Position numbers and translations under genes: made by a program
Notes under the pieces: generated by a model
What the model was told of the DNA's origin: nothing
The model's input: the letters and a program-made list of their open reading frames with translations, nothing else
Databases searched by the model: none
Shown: positions 1 through 14,539 of the stretch, one piece after another
Position numbering within the stretch: position 1 is the first letter of the stretch
Layout: the number at the start of each line of letters is the position of its first letter
Source of the DNA: Parapristionchus giblindavisi
Lineage: Eukaryota > Nematoda > Chromadorea > Rhabditida > Diplogasteridae
Assembly (NCBI GenBank): GCA_943737045.1
Contig: CALSFV010000652.1
Location: 806,001-870,000, forward strand
Direction: 5' to 3'
DNA length: 64,000 nucleotides

Positions 1-1556
1 TTTTCGTCCGATCATGTTCGCCCATCCCTGTTTTGTAGCATGTACCTCCATAGAATGCATAACTGTTATTCAAAATGTAGTCGATGATTAGTTTCACATC
101 ATTACTATGGAAGGACAGACCGCTCCTTGAACTATTATTTTGGTCGTAATGAATACGGTTTCCTTTGACAACAATGTAGTCAGATTCTGCATTTTTAAAA
201 AAGAAGATCGATTAAATAGAATAGTTTTTCTTTGACAACTTTGTGTGGCAGGTTTGTAAACAGGGATGAAAAGTCTGCGCAAAATACATTCGTATTTTTA
301 TCTTTGATTGTTTGAATTTTGCGAATAACTTTGAAAGTATTCTGAACAGAGAAATAATGATTCGTTTTTGAAAGGCTTGTTGTATTACTGCAATAATTGC
401 GGAAGTGATCTTGTAAGAAAATCAAAATTTTTTGTAAGTGTATCGATATCGGTTTTAAGCTACTATTATGAGCTCCAGTGATGAATCTAAATTTAACCGG
501 TTTTTTATGCATTTTTGGAATACCGTAAATTCGTGGCAGAGAACAGTTTTCTAATAATTGAATGTTGAAACTTTTTGTGAATTTTTCATGATCTTTGATC
601 TTTTGGATAGGGTCGAAACTTTCCACATGCTCGTATGCTCTTTCTCCGTCGTCATTAGTGTTCATTTCTTTTTCCATAAACTCCAAGTATAGTTTTTTGC
701 AAGTTATTGCGTAATTTCCGGATGCTTTGTCGACCATTGTGACAACGAAATGTTTGTGTAGGAACTTTGTTGCTGGAGAATTTCGTTCAATCGTAGCTGC
801 ATTTTTATTTGCATATTTTGTGTTGAAATTAATTTTTCTTTCAATGAACTTAAAAAGAGAATTTTTCACATTTTCTGTATTTTGATTTTGTTTATTACGA
901 CTGGCTATTCTATCGATTAATTGTGAACAAGATTTTTTTAATGCGTCGAAAAATTCAACCTCTTTTACAAAAGGCTGTAAAAATTTCGTTCCTTTATCCA
1001 AAATCTTTTTGAGCTTTTCGTCTTTTATGAATGAGGTACTTCCTGTACAAATGTGTCCTAGCGACTGATCCACAAACTCTTTGAAATTGCTACAAATGCA
1101 AGAGGATGTCGAAAGTATATTGTCAATTATCGATCTGTCAAGGTGTTTCAAGAAGGAATCATAGTTGCACAAAAAAGTTGAAGTAGGGCTTGAAAGAGAG
1201 TAAGTAAGTGCAATTCGAGGACACTCTTTATCCACACCAAGTATACTCCGGTATAGGTCCTTTGCATATGTTGAATTTAGATATTTTACGAGTGATAACC
1301 TTTCCATAAAAATTCCATAAAACTCGATTGAGAATCTTTCTTCATTTCGAATTACTAGTTTTTCTTCTTTGTAATGCCTCCAATGGTGATTGCAGATAAT
1401 AGAGAATATTTTGTATCTGTCTACATGAGGCAATGATTGAAAATCACTTGTTGACGCGAAAAATTCGAGTTTTCTGAGATTATGATGTGACAGGGATCTA
1501 CCGTATATAAATAGTTGACGAGTGTCTAACAGACTAATTCTGGAGATTACTCGCAA
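1..1556 (-). pseudogene. Penelope-like element reverse transcriptase, broken and cut by the window edge
   Basis: A 453-codon minus-strand frame carries reverse-transcriptase landmarks typical of Penelope-like elements: LPRIYGIPKMHKKP, then RFITG, then FCADFSSLFTNLP, which supplies the first catalytic Asp in a D-F-S-x-L-x-T-N context. The frame stops at 195 just after a T run. Past that point a different frame continues the RT with KGNRIHY and FYGGTCYKTGMG, so a one-base indel near 190-200 breaks the gene. The YxDD segment and any GIY-YIG endonuclease would lie beyond position 1. The N-terminal end abuts a non-LTR element at about 1550. The family call rests on motif recall. The copy looks dead, or carries an assembly error in the homopolymer. 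Confidence 0.8.
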
Positions 1557-3316
1557 ATACGTTTGTCAGCGTTTTTACTACTGACAACGGTATCATCCCA
1601 ACCCCTAAACCAATTCCAAACTTGGGAAATTTTGAAGAGCCACTATTTCGAAGACACGAAATCTGTGAACTTATAAATAGATGGAAAAAGTCCTCATGTA
1701 GAACTCCAGAAAACATAAACCTCAATTTCATTAAAAGGATAGCCATCCCTATAGCTGAACCACTAGAGATTATCTTTAGAACTTCATTTGAAACAGGAAT
1801 CATACCTAGACAGTGGAACACTCCATTGTTACTCCTGTGAAGAAATCCCCTCCTTTCTCAGATCCTCTTAACTATAGACCAATCTCAATTACATCATTTT
1901 TCTGTAGAGTCTTTGAACGCATTTTAAGCAAGTCTATAATATCACATTGTGAATCTTTGGAAATATTCCCTGATGAACAGTACGGCTTTAGAAAACATAG
2001 ATCACGTGAACTTCAAATGTTGGAAGTACTTGAACACTGGTCTGCCTCACTTAGTAATGGACAGCCAGTTGACGTAATATATTTTGACTTCGCTAAGGCA
2101 TTTGATAGAGTATCCCACCCCAAATTTCTAGCTAAGCTCAACACAATTGGTTTATCCTCTAAAACCTTACGTTGGATTTCTGATTATCTCAACAACAGAA
2201 CTTTTCAAGTTAGAGTAAAAGATAAACTCTCCGAGTGTCACCCTGTAACTAGTGGAGTGCCGCAGGGCTCAGTACTTGGGCCCTTGCTCTTTCTCATTTT
2301 CACATCTGAACTACCCATTCTGGTACAAAAAGATGGTGTGCTGGCTCGCCTATATGCTGATGACATAAAGATATACAGATCATTTAAAACTGGTGAACCT
2401 CCCCACCCCCTACAAGTTGCAGTCGACACTATTGTTAAATGGTCAAACGACTGGCAGTTGCCTCTAGCGTCCCATAAATGTAACTCCCTACACCTAGGTA
2501 GAGCCAACCCTTCTAGAGTATATAATATTGAAGGCAATAATCTAACTCAAAAAGAAGTTGTCAAAGATCTAGGATTCATAATTCAAAAAAGCCTGACTTT
2601 CTCAGACCATTGTAGAGCAGTATCAATCAAAGCAAAATCAGCCTGTCATATAATTATGCGAGCTCTAAGAACAAATAACCCCATAATTCTACTAAAAGCA
2701 TATTCAATTTATATTAGGCCTATTTTAGAGAGTGCTTGCACTGTATTCAATCCCTACCAGAAAAAAGACATAAAAATGTTAGAAAAAGTACAGAATTATT
2801 TCACAAGAAGGTTGTTTGCACGTTGCCATAAATATACGTGGCAATTCATGCCGAACAGTAGTGCACGCAACACAAAACTCGGTCTTGACACTCTCGAGCA
2901 ACGCAGGCTAAACATTGACATTAAAATGTCCATGAAACTACTTAGAGGGAAAACTAGGATTTCAAATAATAAAAACCACTATTTCAAAACCTACGTTACT
3001 AGAAATGGGTTAAACTTCTCCAATTGTGGATCTCGTTTCCAATACAGGCATAACAGTTTCTTCATGCGAGCGGCTCGGTTGCTTACCCGACCAGAGAACA
3101 GAATCAACTTTTAAAAATCAATGACTGATCAGTTTGACCACAACTTCGTTATCATTATTATACTTGTATTAAATGTTCAATCCCCTCAATTCCGTTACCT
3201 CCTTGATCCTCATTTATATTATCCCTAAAAAAAATTGTATTTCATCCATTTGCTTAATATTTATTGTTCATACACGTTTACCTTGTGGTAAATAAATATA
3301 TATATATATATATATC
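1556..3316 (+). pseudogene. 5'-truncated CR1/jockey-like non-LTR retrotransposon with TA-rich 3' tail
   Basis: Plus-strand reverse transcriptase of the non-LTR type. The main frame (1813-3114) shows LNYRPISITS, QYGFRKHRS, YFDFAKAFDRVSH (first Asp), GVPQGSVLGPLLF, YADDIKIY (catalytic YADD) and a C-terminal thumb-like part with YIRPILESACTVFNPY. The upstream part (FVSVFTTDNG through GIIPRQWN) is in another frame. The two meet at about 1813-1825, so a frameshift splits the gene. No endonuclease domain precedes it, and the element begins abruptly at the Penelope remnant near 1556, as expected for 5' truncation during target-primed reverse transcription. After the stop come about 180 bases of untranslated sequence and a TAAATA(TA)n tail at about 3290-3316. 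Confidence 0.85.
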
Positions 3317-3994
3317 CTCAACTGATTCAGTGCATCTCGATGATGTTTTTCTTCTACGCTTTTGTCTGTTTCCTCTTTTACGATAGTTTCCACCAGTGTA
3401 TGGAAGAGTGTAGTAAGGGTGTGTTCGTTTTTCAAAGATCAACTATCTACTGAAATATCAGAGATCAAGATTCGTAACATTCATATGAGAAGAGACGGTT
3501 GAGTCGTTCATTGACAAATATCTATCATTATCTCCAATTATTTTGTACTACAATAATCAATAATTTATTTTATTGATATTTTTTACAAATTTTATTAATC
3601 ATCAACAATTTACAAAAAGATCAAAGATGGAAGATGACCTATCTACGCAAAGATCAACTATTCACTCAAAAAGACAAAGATCATCTCGGCTATCTATCAT
3701 ATATCTATCATATCATATCTACTCAAAGATTAACTATCTACTGAAAGAACAAAGATCAAGATTCTGTAAGTACGTACCTTTCATAAGATGAGTCATTCAT
3801 TGACAAATATCCATCATTTTCTCCCATTATGTTCGCACGCAAATATTATTCTATAAAGAATTTTATTGATCTTTTTAAAAATTTTATGGATCATTTTGAT
3901 TCTTATCAACAATTTAAGAACAGATCAAAGACCAAAGATCGAGGACCAACTGTTTACTCTAACATCAAACATTAACGAGATCAAAGATTAACTA
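3317..3994. repeat. ATCAAAG-rich degenerate repeat DNA
   Basis: No gene seen. The stretch is built of degenerate copies of the downstream satellite monomer, recognisable by 'aagattctgtaagtacgtac', 'gttgagtcgttcatgac' and 'caatttacaaaaagatcaaag', interspersed with ATCAAAGATC runs. Confidence 0.6.
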
Positions 3995-5437
3995 CAGTGT
4001 AGGCAACAAGTCTCCGGACACTTTTACATTTTTTTATAACTTTTGATCCAGGAATGCAATCAAGCTGATCTTTTCAGTCAATGTATAGAATTTATTAAGG
4101 AATACAACCATGATGTGTTAGTGATATCATATTAGTTCATTTTTGCGTAGTAATGACGCAATCGAATTTCACTTTTTTGAAAAGTTTTATTTCTTTAGTC
4201 AAAAGTACTGTTCTTCTGAAACATTGTGAGAGTGTAGAACTCCACTATGGCTGCACAGTCAAACAATCCGGAATTGCTCCGACCCGGATTTCAAGCTGTA
4301 GCAGCGTCGCAACTTTGACCACCAAAATTTATAACCCACCTTCTAGATGTGCTAACAGCCCGTTCAAAGTGTTAAAATGATGCTAGTGACGAGTAATGTT
4401 TATCCCCAGAATATGGTAGTCATAGCTCGCCATTTGCCCTCAGGGCATAAAATAATTTGTTTATTGGGATGACCGATTTTGAGACCCTACCGTTCAGAGG
4501 GCAGGTCTTCTAAAATTATGGTTCCTGGGCAAGCAGCTTTGCAATGTATCCTATATTTATTTCCCTTATTTTGGTTTGGTTCCGATTCGTTTCAGACCCG
4601 TAGCAAAAGTTATGCTGAGGTCTACTCGGTGTGCGCTCTTGTGCCTTCTCTCATTGCTCTCATCCCTGGGCCTCTATTGATGAAATCTTTTATTTGCAAA
4701 GCACCAATGCATGTTAGAGATGTTCATAAAAGTTTTTACACTATTGCTGAACTTCGATCTTTGATCTTTGGATTTTGATATTTGATCCCAGAAAGTGAGT
4801 AGACCTCAGCATAACTTTTGCTACGGGACTGAAACGAATCGGAACCAAACCAAAATAAGGGAAATAAATATAGGATACATTGCAAAGCTGCTTGCTCATA
4901 AACCATAATTTTAGAAGACCTGCCATCTGAACGGTAGGGTCTCAAAATCGGTCCTCCCAAAAAAAAAATTATTTCATGCCCTGAGGGCAAATGGCAAGCT
5001 ATGGATACCGTAGTATGGTCATAAACGTGACTCGCCACTAGCATCATTTTAACAGTTAGAACGGGTTGTTAGCACATCTAGAAGGTGAGTTATAAATTTT
5101 GGGAGTCAAAGTTGCGACGCTGCTACAGCTTCAAATCCGGGTCAGAGCAATTCCGGATTGTTTGACTGTGCAGCCATAGTGGAGTTCTACACTCTCACAA
5201 TGTTTCAGAAGAACAGTACTTTTGACTAAAGAAATAAAATTTTTCAAAAAAGTGAAATTCGATAGCTTCATTACTACGCAAAAATGAACTAATATGATAT
5301 CACTAACACATCATGGTTGTATTCCTTAATAAATTAATAAATTCTATACATTGACTGAAAAGATCAGCTTGATTGCTTTCCTGGATCAAAAGTTATAAAA
5401 AAATGTAAAAGTGTCCGGAGACTTGTTGCCTGCACTG
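3995..5437. mobile_element. 1.44-kb fold-back element (Tc1/mariner-like ends, TA target duplication)
   Basis: A near-perfect inverted repeat: the left end CAGTGTAGGCAACAAGTCTC is mirrored by the right end at 5410-5437, and homology continues inward through arms of about 700 bases. Ends starting CAGTG and a flanking TA on both sides (3993-3994 and 5438-5439) match Tc1/mariner-type insertion. No transposase frame survives. The frames of about 100 codons in the arms mirror each other and look non-coding. The turn-around near 4750-4790 holds 'gatctttgatcttt'. Non-autonomous fold-back or MITE-like element. Confidence 0.85.
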
Positions 5438-5439
5438 TA

Positions 5440-8400
5440 TATACTCAAAGATCAAAGTCCAAGATTCTGTAAGTACGTACCATTTATATGAGAAGAGATG
5501 GTTGAGTCGTTCATGACAAATATCTATCGTTCTCCCCAATTATGTTGTACAACAATAACCTATAATTTACTTTATTGATCATCAACAATTTTCAAAAAAA
5601 ATATCAAAGATCAACTATCTACTAAAAGATCAAAGATCAATCATCTATTCAAAGATCATACATCACCTATCTGATCAAAGATCAAAGACCAAGATGCTGT
5701 AAGTACGTACCATTTATATGAGAAGAGATGGTTGAGTCGTTCATGACAAATATCTATCGTTCTCTCCAATTATGTTGTACAACAATAACCTATAATTTAC
5801 TTTATTGATCATCAATAATTTTCAAAAAAAGATGAAAGATCAAAGATCAACTATCTACTAAAAGATCAAAGATCAATCATCTATTCAAAGATCATACATC
5901 ACCTATCTGCTCAAAGATCAAAGTCCAAGATTCTGTAAGTACGTACCCTTCATATGGGTCGAGTCCTCCATTGACAAATATCTATATCATCTCCAATTCT
6001 GTTCGCAATCAAGAATACTTTACATATCTTGCATATTCTCCACAGGTATTCACCATTTAGCCTACAATTCAATAATATCTGTTATCTCTAATCGATCAAT
6101 AATCTATGAATAATGATAAAAAAAAAATTCGTACCTCAACTATAGCAGGTACCATTCTCCCTTTCATTCGTTACCGAAAATTCAACTACGGTAACTCAGA
6201 GGAACCGATACTGTAACGAAATGAATCGATAAACTTTTCAACAATCTGTTAAAGAACCGTTGAATAAAATTAAATCAAGATAAATTATCTACTAAAAGAT
6301 CAAAGATCAATCATCTATTCAAAGATCATGCATCACCTATCTGCTCAAAGATCAAAGACCAAGATTCTGTAAGTACGTACCATTTATATGAGAAGAGATG
6401 GTTGAGTCGTTCATGACAAATATCTATCGTTCTCCCGAATTATGTTGTACAACAATAACCTATAATTTACTTTATTGATCATCAACAATTTTCAAAAAAA
6501 AAAGATCAAAGATCAACTATCTACTAAAAGATCAAAGATCAATCATCTATTCAAAGATCATACATCACCTATCTGCTCAAAGATCAAAGACCAAGATTCT
6601 GTAAGTACGTACCATTTATATGAGAAGAGATGGTTGAGTCGTTCATGACAAATATATATCGTTCTCCCGAATTATGTTGTACAACAATAACCTATAATTT
6701 ACTTTATTGATCATCAACAATTTTTTTTAAAATATGAAAGATGAAAGATCAACTATCTACTAAAAGATCAAAGATCAATCATCACTATCTGCTCAAAGAT
6801 CAAAGACCAAGATTCTGTAAGTACGTGCCATTTATATGAGAAGAGATGGTTGAGTCGTTCATGACAAATATCTATCGTTCTCCCCAATTATGTTGTACAA
6901 CAATAACCTATAATTTATTTTATTGATCATCAACAATTTTCAAAAAAAAAGATGAAAGATGAAAGATCAACTATCTACTAAAAGATCAAAGATCAATCAT
7001 CTATTCAAAGATCAATCATCACTATCTGCTCAAAGATCAAAGACCAAGATTCTGTAAGTACGTGCCATTTATATGAGAAGAGATGGTTGAGTCGTTCATG
7101 ACAAATATCTATCGTTCTCCCCAATTATGTTGTACAACAATAACCTATAATTTATTTTATTGATCATCAACAATTTTCAAAAAAAAAGATGAAAGATGAA
7201 AGATCAACTATCTACTAAAAGATCAAAGATCAATCATCTATTCAAAGATCATACATCACCTATCTGATCAAAGATCAAAGACCAAGATGCTGTAAGTACG
7301 TACCATTTATATGAGAAGAGATGGTTGAGTCGTTCATGACAAATATCTATCGTTCTCCCCAATTATGTTGTACAACAATAACCTATAATTTACTTTATTG
7401 ATCATCAACAATTTTCAAAAAAAAAGATGAAAGATGAAAGATCAACTATCTACTAAAAGATCAAAGATCAATCATCTATTCAAAGATCATACATCACCTA
7501 TCTGCTCAAAGATCAAAGACCAAGATTCTGTAAGTACGTACCCTTCATATGAGTCGAGTCCTCCATTGACAAATATCTATATCATCTCCAATTCTGTTCG
7601 CAATCAAGAATACTTTACATATCTTGCATATTCTCCACAGGTATTCACCATTTAGCCTACAATTCAATAATATCTGTTATCTCTAATCGATCAATAATCT
7701 ATGTATAATGTACCGTACCATTAGTGTTTCCGTGCAGAGTTCACTCCTGATGAACTTATCGTTGACCATCAATGAGTATGTGTCCCTTAATATACAGTAT
7801 GCAATAGATTATTAATCCAAATTTAAATTCGTACCTCAACTATAGCAGGTACCATTCTCCCTTCATTAGTTACCGAAAATTCAACTACGGTAACTCAGAG
7901 GAACCGATACTGTAACGAAATGAATCGATAAACTTTTCAACAATCTGTTAAAGAACCGTTGAATAAAATTAAATCAAGATAAATTATCTACTAAAAGATC
8001 AAAGATAAATCATCTATTCAAAGATCATGCATCACCTATCTGCTCAAAGATCAAAGACCAAGATTCTGTAAGTACGTAACATTTATATGAGAAGAGATGG
8101 TTGAGTCGTTCATGACAAATATCTATCGTTCTCCCCAATTATGTTGTACAACAATAACCTATAATTTACTTTATTGATCATCAACAATTTTCAAAAAAAA
8201 AGATCAAAGATCAACTATCTACTAAAAGATCAAAGATCAATCATCTATTCAAAGATCATACATCACCTATCTGATCAAAGATCAAAGATCGAGATTCTGT
8301 AAGTACGTACCATTTATATGAGAAGAGATGATTGAGTCGTTCATGACAAATATCTATCGTTCTCCCCAATTATGTTGTACAACAATAACCTATAATTTAC

Positions 8401-11400
8401 TTTATTGATCATCAACAATTTTCAAAAAAAAGATCAAAGATCAAAGATCAACTATCTACTAAAAGATCAAAGATCAATCATCTATTCAAAGATCATGCAT
8501 CACCTATCTGCTCAAAGATCAAAGACCAAGATTCTGTAAGTACGTACCATTTATATGAGAAGAGATGGTTGAGTCGTTCATGACAAATATCTATCGTTCT
8601 CCCCAATTATGTTGTACAACAATAACCTATAATTTACTTTATTGATCATCAACAATTTTCAAAAAAAAAAAAAGATCAAAGATCAACTATCTACTAAAAG
8701 ATCAAAGATCAATCATCTCTTCAAAGATCATACATCACCTATCTGATCAAAGATCAAAGATCGAGATTCTGTAAGTACGTACCCTTCATATGAGTCGAGT
8801 CCTCCATTGACAAATATCTATATCATCTCCAATTCTGTTCGCAATCAAGAATACTTTACATATCTTGCATATTCTCCACAGGTATTCACCATTTAGCCTA
8901 CAATTCAATAATATCTGTTATCTCTAATCGATCAATAATCTATAATGTACCGTACCATTAGTGTTTCCGTGCAGAGTTCACTCCTGATGAACTTATCGTT
9001 GACCATCAATGAGTATATGTCCCTTAATATACAGTATGCGATAGATTATTAATCCAAATTTAAATTCGTACCTCAACTATAGCAGGTACCATTCTCCCTT
9101 TCATTCGTTACCGAAAATTCAACTACGGTAACTCAGAGGAACCGATACTGTAACGAAATGAATCGATAAACTTTTCAACAATCTGTTAAAGAACCGTTGA
9201 ATAAAATTAAATCAAGATAAATTATCTACTAAAAGATCAAAGATCAATCATCTATTCAAAGATCATGCATCACCTATCTGCTCTAAGATCAAAGACCAAG
9301 ATGCTGTAAGTACGTACCATTTATATGAGAAGAGATGGTTGAGTCGTTCATGACAAATATCTATCGTTCTCCCCAATAATGTTGTACAACAATAACCTAT
9401 AATTTACTTTATTGATCATCAACAATTTTCAAAAAAAAAAGATCAAAGATCAACTATCTACTAAAAGAGCAAAGATCAATCATCTATTCAAAGATCATAC
9501 ATCACCTATCTGCTCAAAGATCAAAGACCAAGATTCTGTAAGTACGTACCATTTATATGAGAAGAGATGGTTGAGTCGTTCATGACAAATATCTATCGTT
9601 CTCCCGAATTATGTTGTACAACAATAACCTATAATTTACTTTATTGATCATCAACAATTTTTTTTTAAAATATGAAAGATGAAAGATCAACTATCTACTA
9701 AAAGATCAAAGATCAATCATCACTATCTGCTCAAAGATCAAAGACCAAGATTCTGTAAGTACGTGCCATTTATATGAGAAGAGATGGTTGAGTCGTTCAT
9801 GACAAATATCTATCGTTCTCCCCAATTATGTTGTACAACAATAACCTATAATTTATTTTATTGATCATCAACAATTTTCAAAAAAAAAAGATGAAAGATG
9901 AAAGATCAACTATCTACTAAAAGATCAAAGATCAATCATCTATTCAAAGATCATACATCACCTATCTGCTCAAAGATCAAAGACCAAGATTCTGTAAGTA
10001 CGTACCCTTCATATGAGTCGAGTCCTCCATTGACAAATATCTATATCATCTCCAATTCTGTTCGCAATCAAGAATACTTTACATATCTTGCATATTCTCC
10101 ACAGGTATTCACCATTTAGCCTACAATTCAATAATATCTGTTATCTCTAATCGATCAATAATCTATGTATAATGTACCGTATCATTAGTGTTTCCGTGCA
10201 GAGTTCACTCCTGATGAACTTATCGTTGACCATCAATGAGTATATGTCCCTTAATATACAGTATGCGATAGATTATTAATCCAAATTTAAATTCGTACCT
10301 CAACTATAGCAGGTACCATTCTCCCTTTCATTCGTTACCGAAAATTCAACTACGGTAACTCAGAGGAACCGATACTGTAACGAAATGAATCGATAAACTT
10401 TTCAACAATCTGTTAAAGAACCGTTGAATAAAATTAAATCAAGATAAATTATCTACTAAAAGATCAAAGATCAATCATCTATTCAAAGATCATGCATCAC
10501 CTATCTGCTCTAAGATCAAAGACCAAGATGCTGTAAGTACGTACCATTTATATGAGAAGAGATGGTTGAGTCGTTCATGACAAATATCTATCGTTCTCCC
10601 CAATAATGTTGTACAACAATAACCTATAATTTACTTTATTGATCATCAACAATTTTCAAAAAAAAAAGATCAAAGATCAACTATCTACTAAAAGATCAAA
10701 GATCAATCATCTATTCAAAGATCATACATCACCTATCTGCTCAAAGATCAAAGACCAAGATTCTGTAAGTACGTACCATTTATATGAGAAGAGATGGTTG
10801 AGTCGTTCATGACAAATATCTATCGTTCTCCCGAATTATGTTGTACAACAATAACCTATAATTTACTTTATTGATCATCAACAATTTTTTTTTTAAATAT
10901 GAAAGATGAAAGATCAACTATCTACTAAAAGATCAAAGATCAATCATCACTATCTGCTCAAAGATCAAAGACCAAGATTCTGTAAGTACGTACCATTTAT
11001 ATGAGAAGAGATGGTTGAGTCGTTCATGACAAATATCTATCGTTCTCCCCAATTATGTTGTACAACAATAACCTATAATTTACTTTATTGATCATCAACA
11101 ATTTTCAAAAAAAAAAGATCAAAGATCAACTATCTACTAAAAGATCAAAGATCAATCATCTCTTCAAAGATCATACATCACCTATCTGATCAAAGATCAA
11201 AGATCGAGATTCTGTAAGTACGTACCATTTATATGAGAAGAGATGATTGAGTCGTTCATGACAAATATCTATCGTTCTCCCCAATTATGTTGTACAACAA
11301 TAACCTATAATTTACTTTATTGATCATCAACAATTTTCAAAAAAAAAGATCAAAGATCAAAGAACAACTATCTACTAAAAGTTCAAAGATCAATCATCTA

Positions 11401-14400
11401 TTCAAAGATCATACATCACCTATCTGCTCAAAGATCAAAGACCAAGATTCTGTAAGTACGTACCCTTCATATGGGTCGAGCCCTCCATTGACAAATATCT
11501 ATATCATCTCCAATTCTGTTCGCAATCAAGAATACTTTACATATCTTGCATATTCTCCACAGGTATTCACCATTTAGCCTACAATTCAATAATATCTGTT
11601 ATCTCTAATCGATCAATAATCTATAATGTACCGTACCATTAGTGTTTCCGTGCAGAGTTCACTCCTGATGAACTTATCGTTGACCATCAATGAGTATGTG
11701 TCCCTTAATATACAGTATGCGATAGATTATTAATCCAAATTTAAATTCGTACCTCAACTATAGCAGGTACCATTCTCCCTTTCATTCGTTACCGAAAATT
11801 CAACTACGGTAACTCAGAGGAACCGATACTGTAACGAAATGAATCGATAAACTTTTCAACAATCTGTTAAAGAACCGTTGAATAAAATTAAATCAAGATA
11901 AATTATCTACTAAAAGATCAAAGATCAATCATCTATTCAAAGATCATGCATCACCTATCTGCTCAAAGATCAAAGACCAAGATTCTGTAAGTACGTACCA
12001 TTTATATGAGAAGAGATGGTTGAGTCGTTCATGACAAATATCTATCGTTCTCCCCAATTATGTTGTACAACAATAACCTATAATTTATTTATTGATCATC
12101 AACAATTTTCAAAAAAAAAAGATCAAAGATCAACTATCTACTAAAAGATCAAAGATCAATCATCTCTTCAAAGATCATACATCACCTATCTGATCAAAGA
12201 TCAAAGATCGAGATTCTGTAAGTACGTACCATTTATATGAGAAGAGATGATTGAGTCGTTCATGACAAATATCTATCGTTCTCCCCAATTATGTTGTACA
12301 ACAATAACCTATAATTTACTTTATTGATCATCAACAATTTTCAAAAAAAAAGATCAAAGATCAAAGATCAACTATCTACTAAAAGATCAAAGATCAATCA
12401 TCTATTCAAAGATCATACATCACCTATCTGCTCAAAGATCAAAGACCAAGATTCTGTAAGTACGTACCCTTCATATGGGTCGAGTCCTCCATTGACAAAT
12501 ATCTATATCATCTCCAATTCTGTTCGCAATCAAAAATACTTTACATATCTTGCATATTCTCCACAGGTATTCACCATTTAGCCTACAATTCAATAATATC
12601 TGTTATCTCTAATCGATCGATAATCTATAATGTACCGTACCATTAGTGTTTCCGTGCAGAGTTCACTCCTGATGAACTTATCGTTGACCATCAATGAGTA
12701 TATGTCCCTTAATATACAGTATGCGATAGATTATTAATCCAAATTTAAATTCGTACCTCAACTATAGCAGGTACCATTCTCCCTTTCATTCGTTACCGAA
12801 AATTCAACTACGGTAACTCAGAGGAACCGATACTGTAACGAAATGAATCGATAAACTTTTCAAAAATCTGTTAAAGAACCGTTGAATAATATTAAATCAA
12901 GATAAATTATCTACTAAAAGATCAAAGATCAATCATCTATTCAAAGATCATGCATCACCTATCTGCTCTAAGATCAAAGACCAAGATGCTGTAAGTACGT
13001 ACCATTTATATGAGAAGAGATGGTTGAGTCGTTCATGACAAATATCTATCGTTCTCCCCAATTATGTTGTACAACAATAACCTATAATTTACTTTATTGA
13101 TCATTAATAATTTTCAAAAAAAGATGAAAGATCAAAGATCAAATATCTACTAAAAGATCAAAGATCAATCATCTATTCAAAGATCATACATCACCTATCT
13201 GCTCAAAGATCAAAGACCAAGATTCTGTAAGTACGTACCACTCATATTATGGATCGAGTCCTCCATTGACAAATATCTATATAATCTCCAATTCTGTTCA
13301 CAAGCAAGAATACTTTGCATATCTTGTGTATTCTGCACAGGTATTCACCATTTAGCCTACAAATCGATAGAATAAATAATCGATCAATAATCTATAATGT
13401 ACCGTACCATTAGTGTTTCCGTGCAGAGTTCAGTCCTGATGAACTTATCGTTGACCATCAATGAGTATGTTTACCTTAATATACAGTATGCGATAGATTA
13501 TTAATCCAAATTTAAATTCGTACCTCAACTATAGCAGGTACATTTTCCTGTTCATTCGTTACCGAAGATTCAACTACGGTAACTCAGAGGAATCGATACT
13601 GTAACGAAATGAATTTTTTCAACAATCTGTTAAAGAACCGTTGAATAATATTAAATCAATCAGTTGATCAATAATAAGAAAGTACATATACTTAGCTCAA
13701 AGATCAACTATCTACTCAAAGATCAAAGATTAACTATCTACACAAAGATCTTCTACTCAAAAATCAAATATCTAACTATCTACTCAAAGATCAAAGATTA
13801 ACTATCTTCTCAAAGATCAAAGATCACCTATCTACACAAAGATCATCTACTCAAAGATCAAAGATCAACTATCCACTCAAAGATCAAAGATTAACTATCT
13901 ACTCCAAGGTCAAAGATCAATTATCTACTCAACGATCATCTACACATAGATCAAAGATCAAGTATCTACTCAAAGATCAAAGATCAACTATCTACTAAAA
14001 GATCAAAGATCAACCACCTATTCAAAGATCATACATCACCTATCTGCTCAAAGATCAAAGACCAAGATTCTGTAAGTACGTACCACTCATATTATGGATC
14101 GAGTCCTCCATTGACAAATATCTATATCATCTCCAATTCTGTTCACAAGCAAGAATACTTTACAAATCTTGTGTATTCTGCACAGGTATTCACCATTTAG
14201 CCTACAAATCGATAGAATAAATAATCGATCAATAATCTATAATGTACCGTACCATTAGTGTTTCCGTGCAGAGTTCACTCCTGATGAACTTATCGTTGAC
14301 CATCAATGAGTATGTGTCCCTTAATATACAGTATGGGATAGATTATTAATCCAAATTTAAATTCGTACCTCAACTATAGCAGGTACATTCTCCTGTTCAT

Positions 14401-14536
14401 TGGTTACCGAAAATTCAACTACGGTAAATCAGAGGAATCGATACTGTAACGAAATGTATTTTTTCAACAATCTGTTAAAGAACCGTTGAATAATATTAAA
14501 TCAATCAGTTGATCAATAATAAGAAAGTACATATAC
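5440..14536. repeat. Higher-order satellite array with a 225-240 bp monomer
   Basis: Tandem copies of a monomer containing 'atctactaaaagatcaaag', 'aagattctgtaagtacgtac', 'gagaagagatggttgagtcg' and 'aattatgttgtacaacaata'. A second block, marked by 'gaaccgatactgtaacgaaa', recurs near 6204, 7900, 9140, 10368, 11821, 12825, 13590 and 14436, defining higher-order units. Unit lengths (about 1697, 1239, 1228, 1453, 1004, 765 and 846) differ partly by multiples of one monomer. Short frames of 73-85 codons recur in it but drift with the repeat and end in poly-A runs, so I do not call genes. The part from about 13690 changes to runs of ATCAAAGATCAACTATCTACTC-type sequence. Confidence 0.9.
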
Positions 14537-14539
14537 TTA

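Noticed and set aside
4153..5047. Paired ~75-103 codon frames in the 1.44-kb palindrome
   Set aside because: The same frame appears mirrored in both arms, with no recognised motif, as expected for an inverted repeat.
7434..12581. Recurrent 73-85 codon frames in the satellite
   Set aside because: They recur because the DNA repeats. Starts lie in variable poly-A runs and there is no domain or signal.
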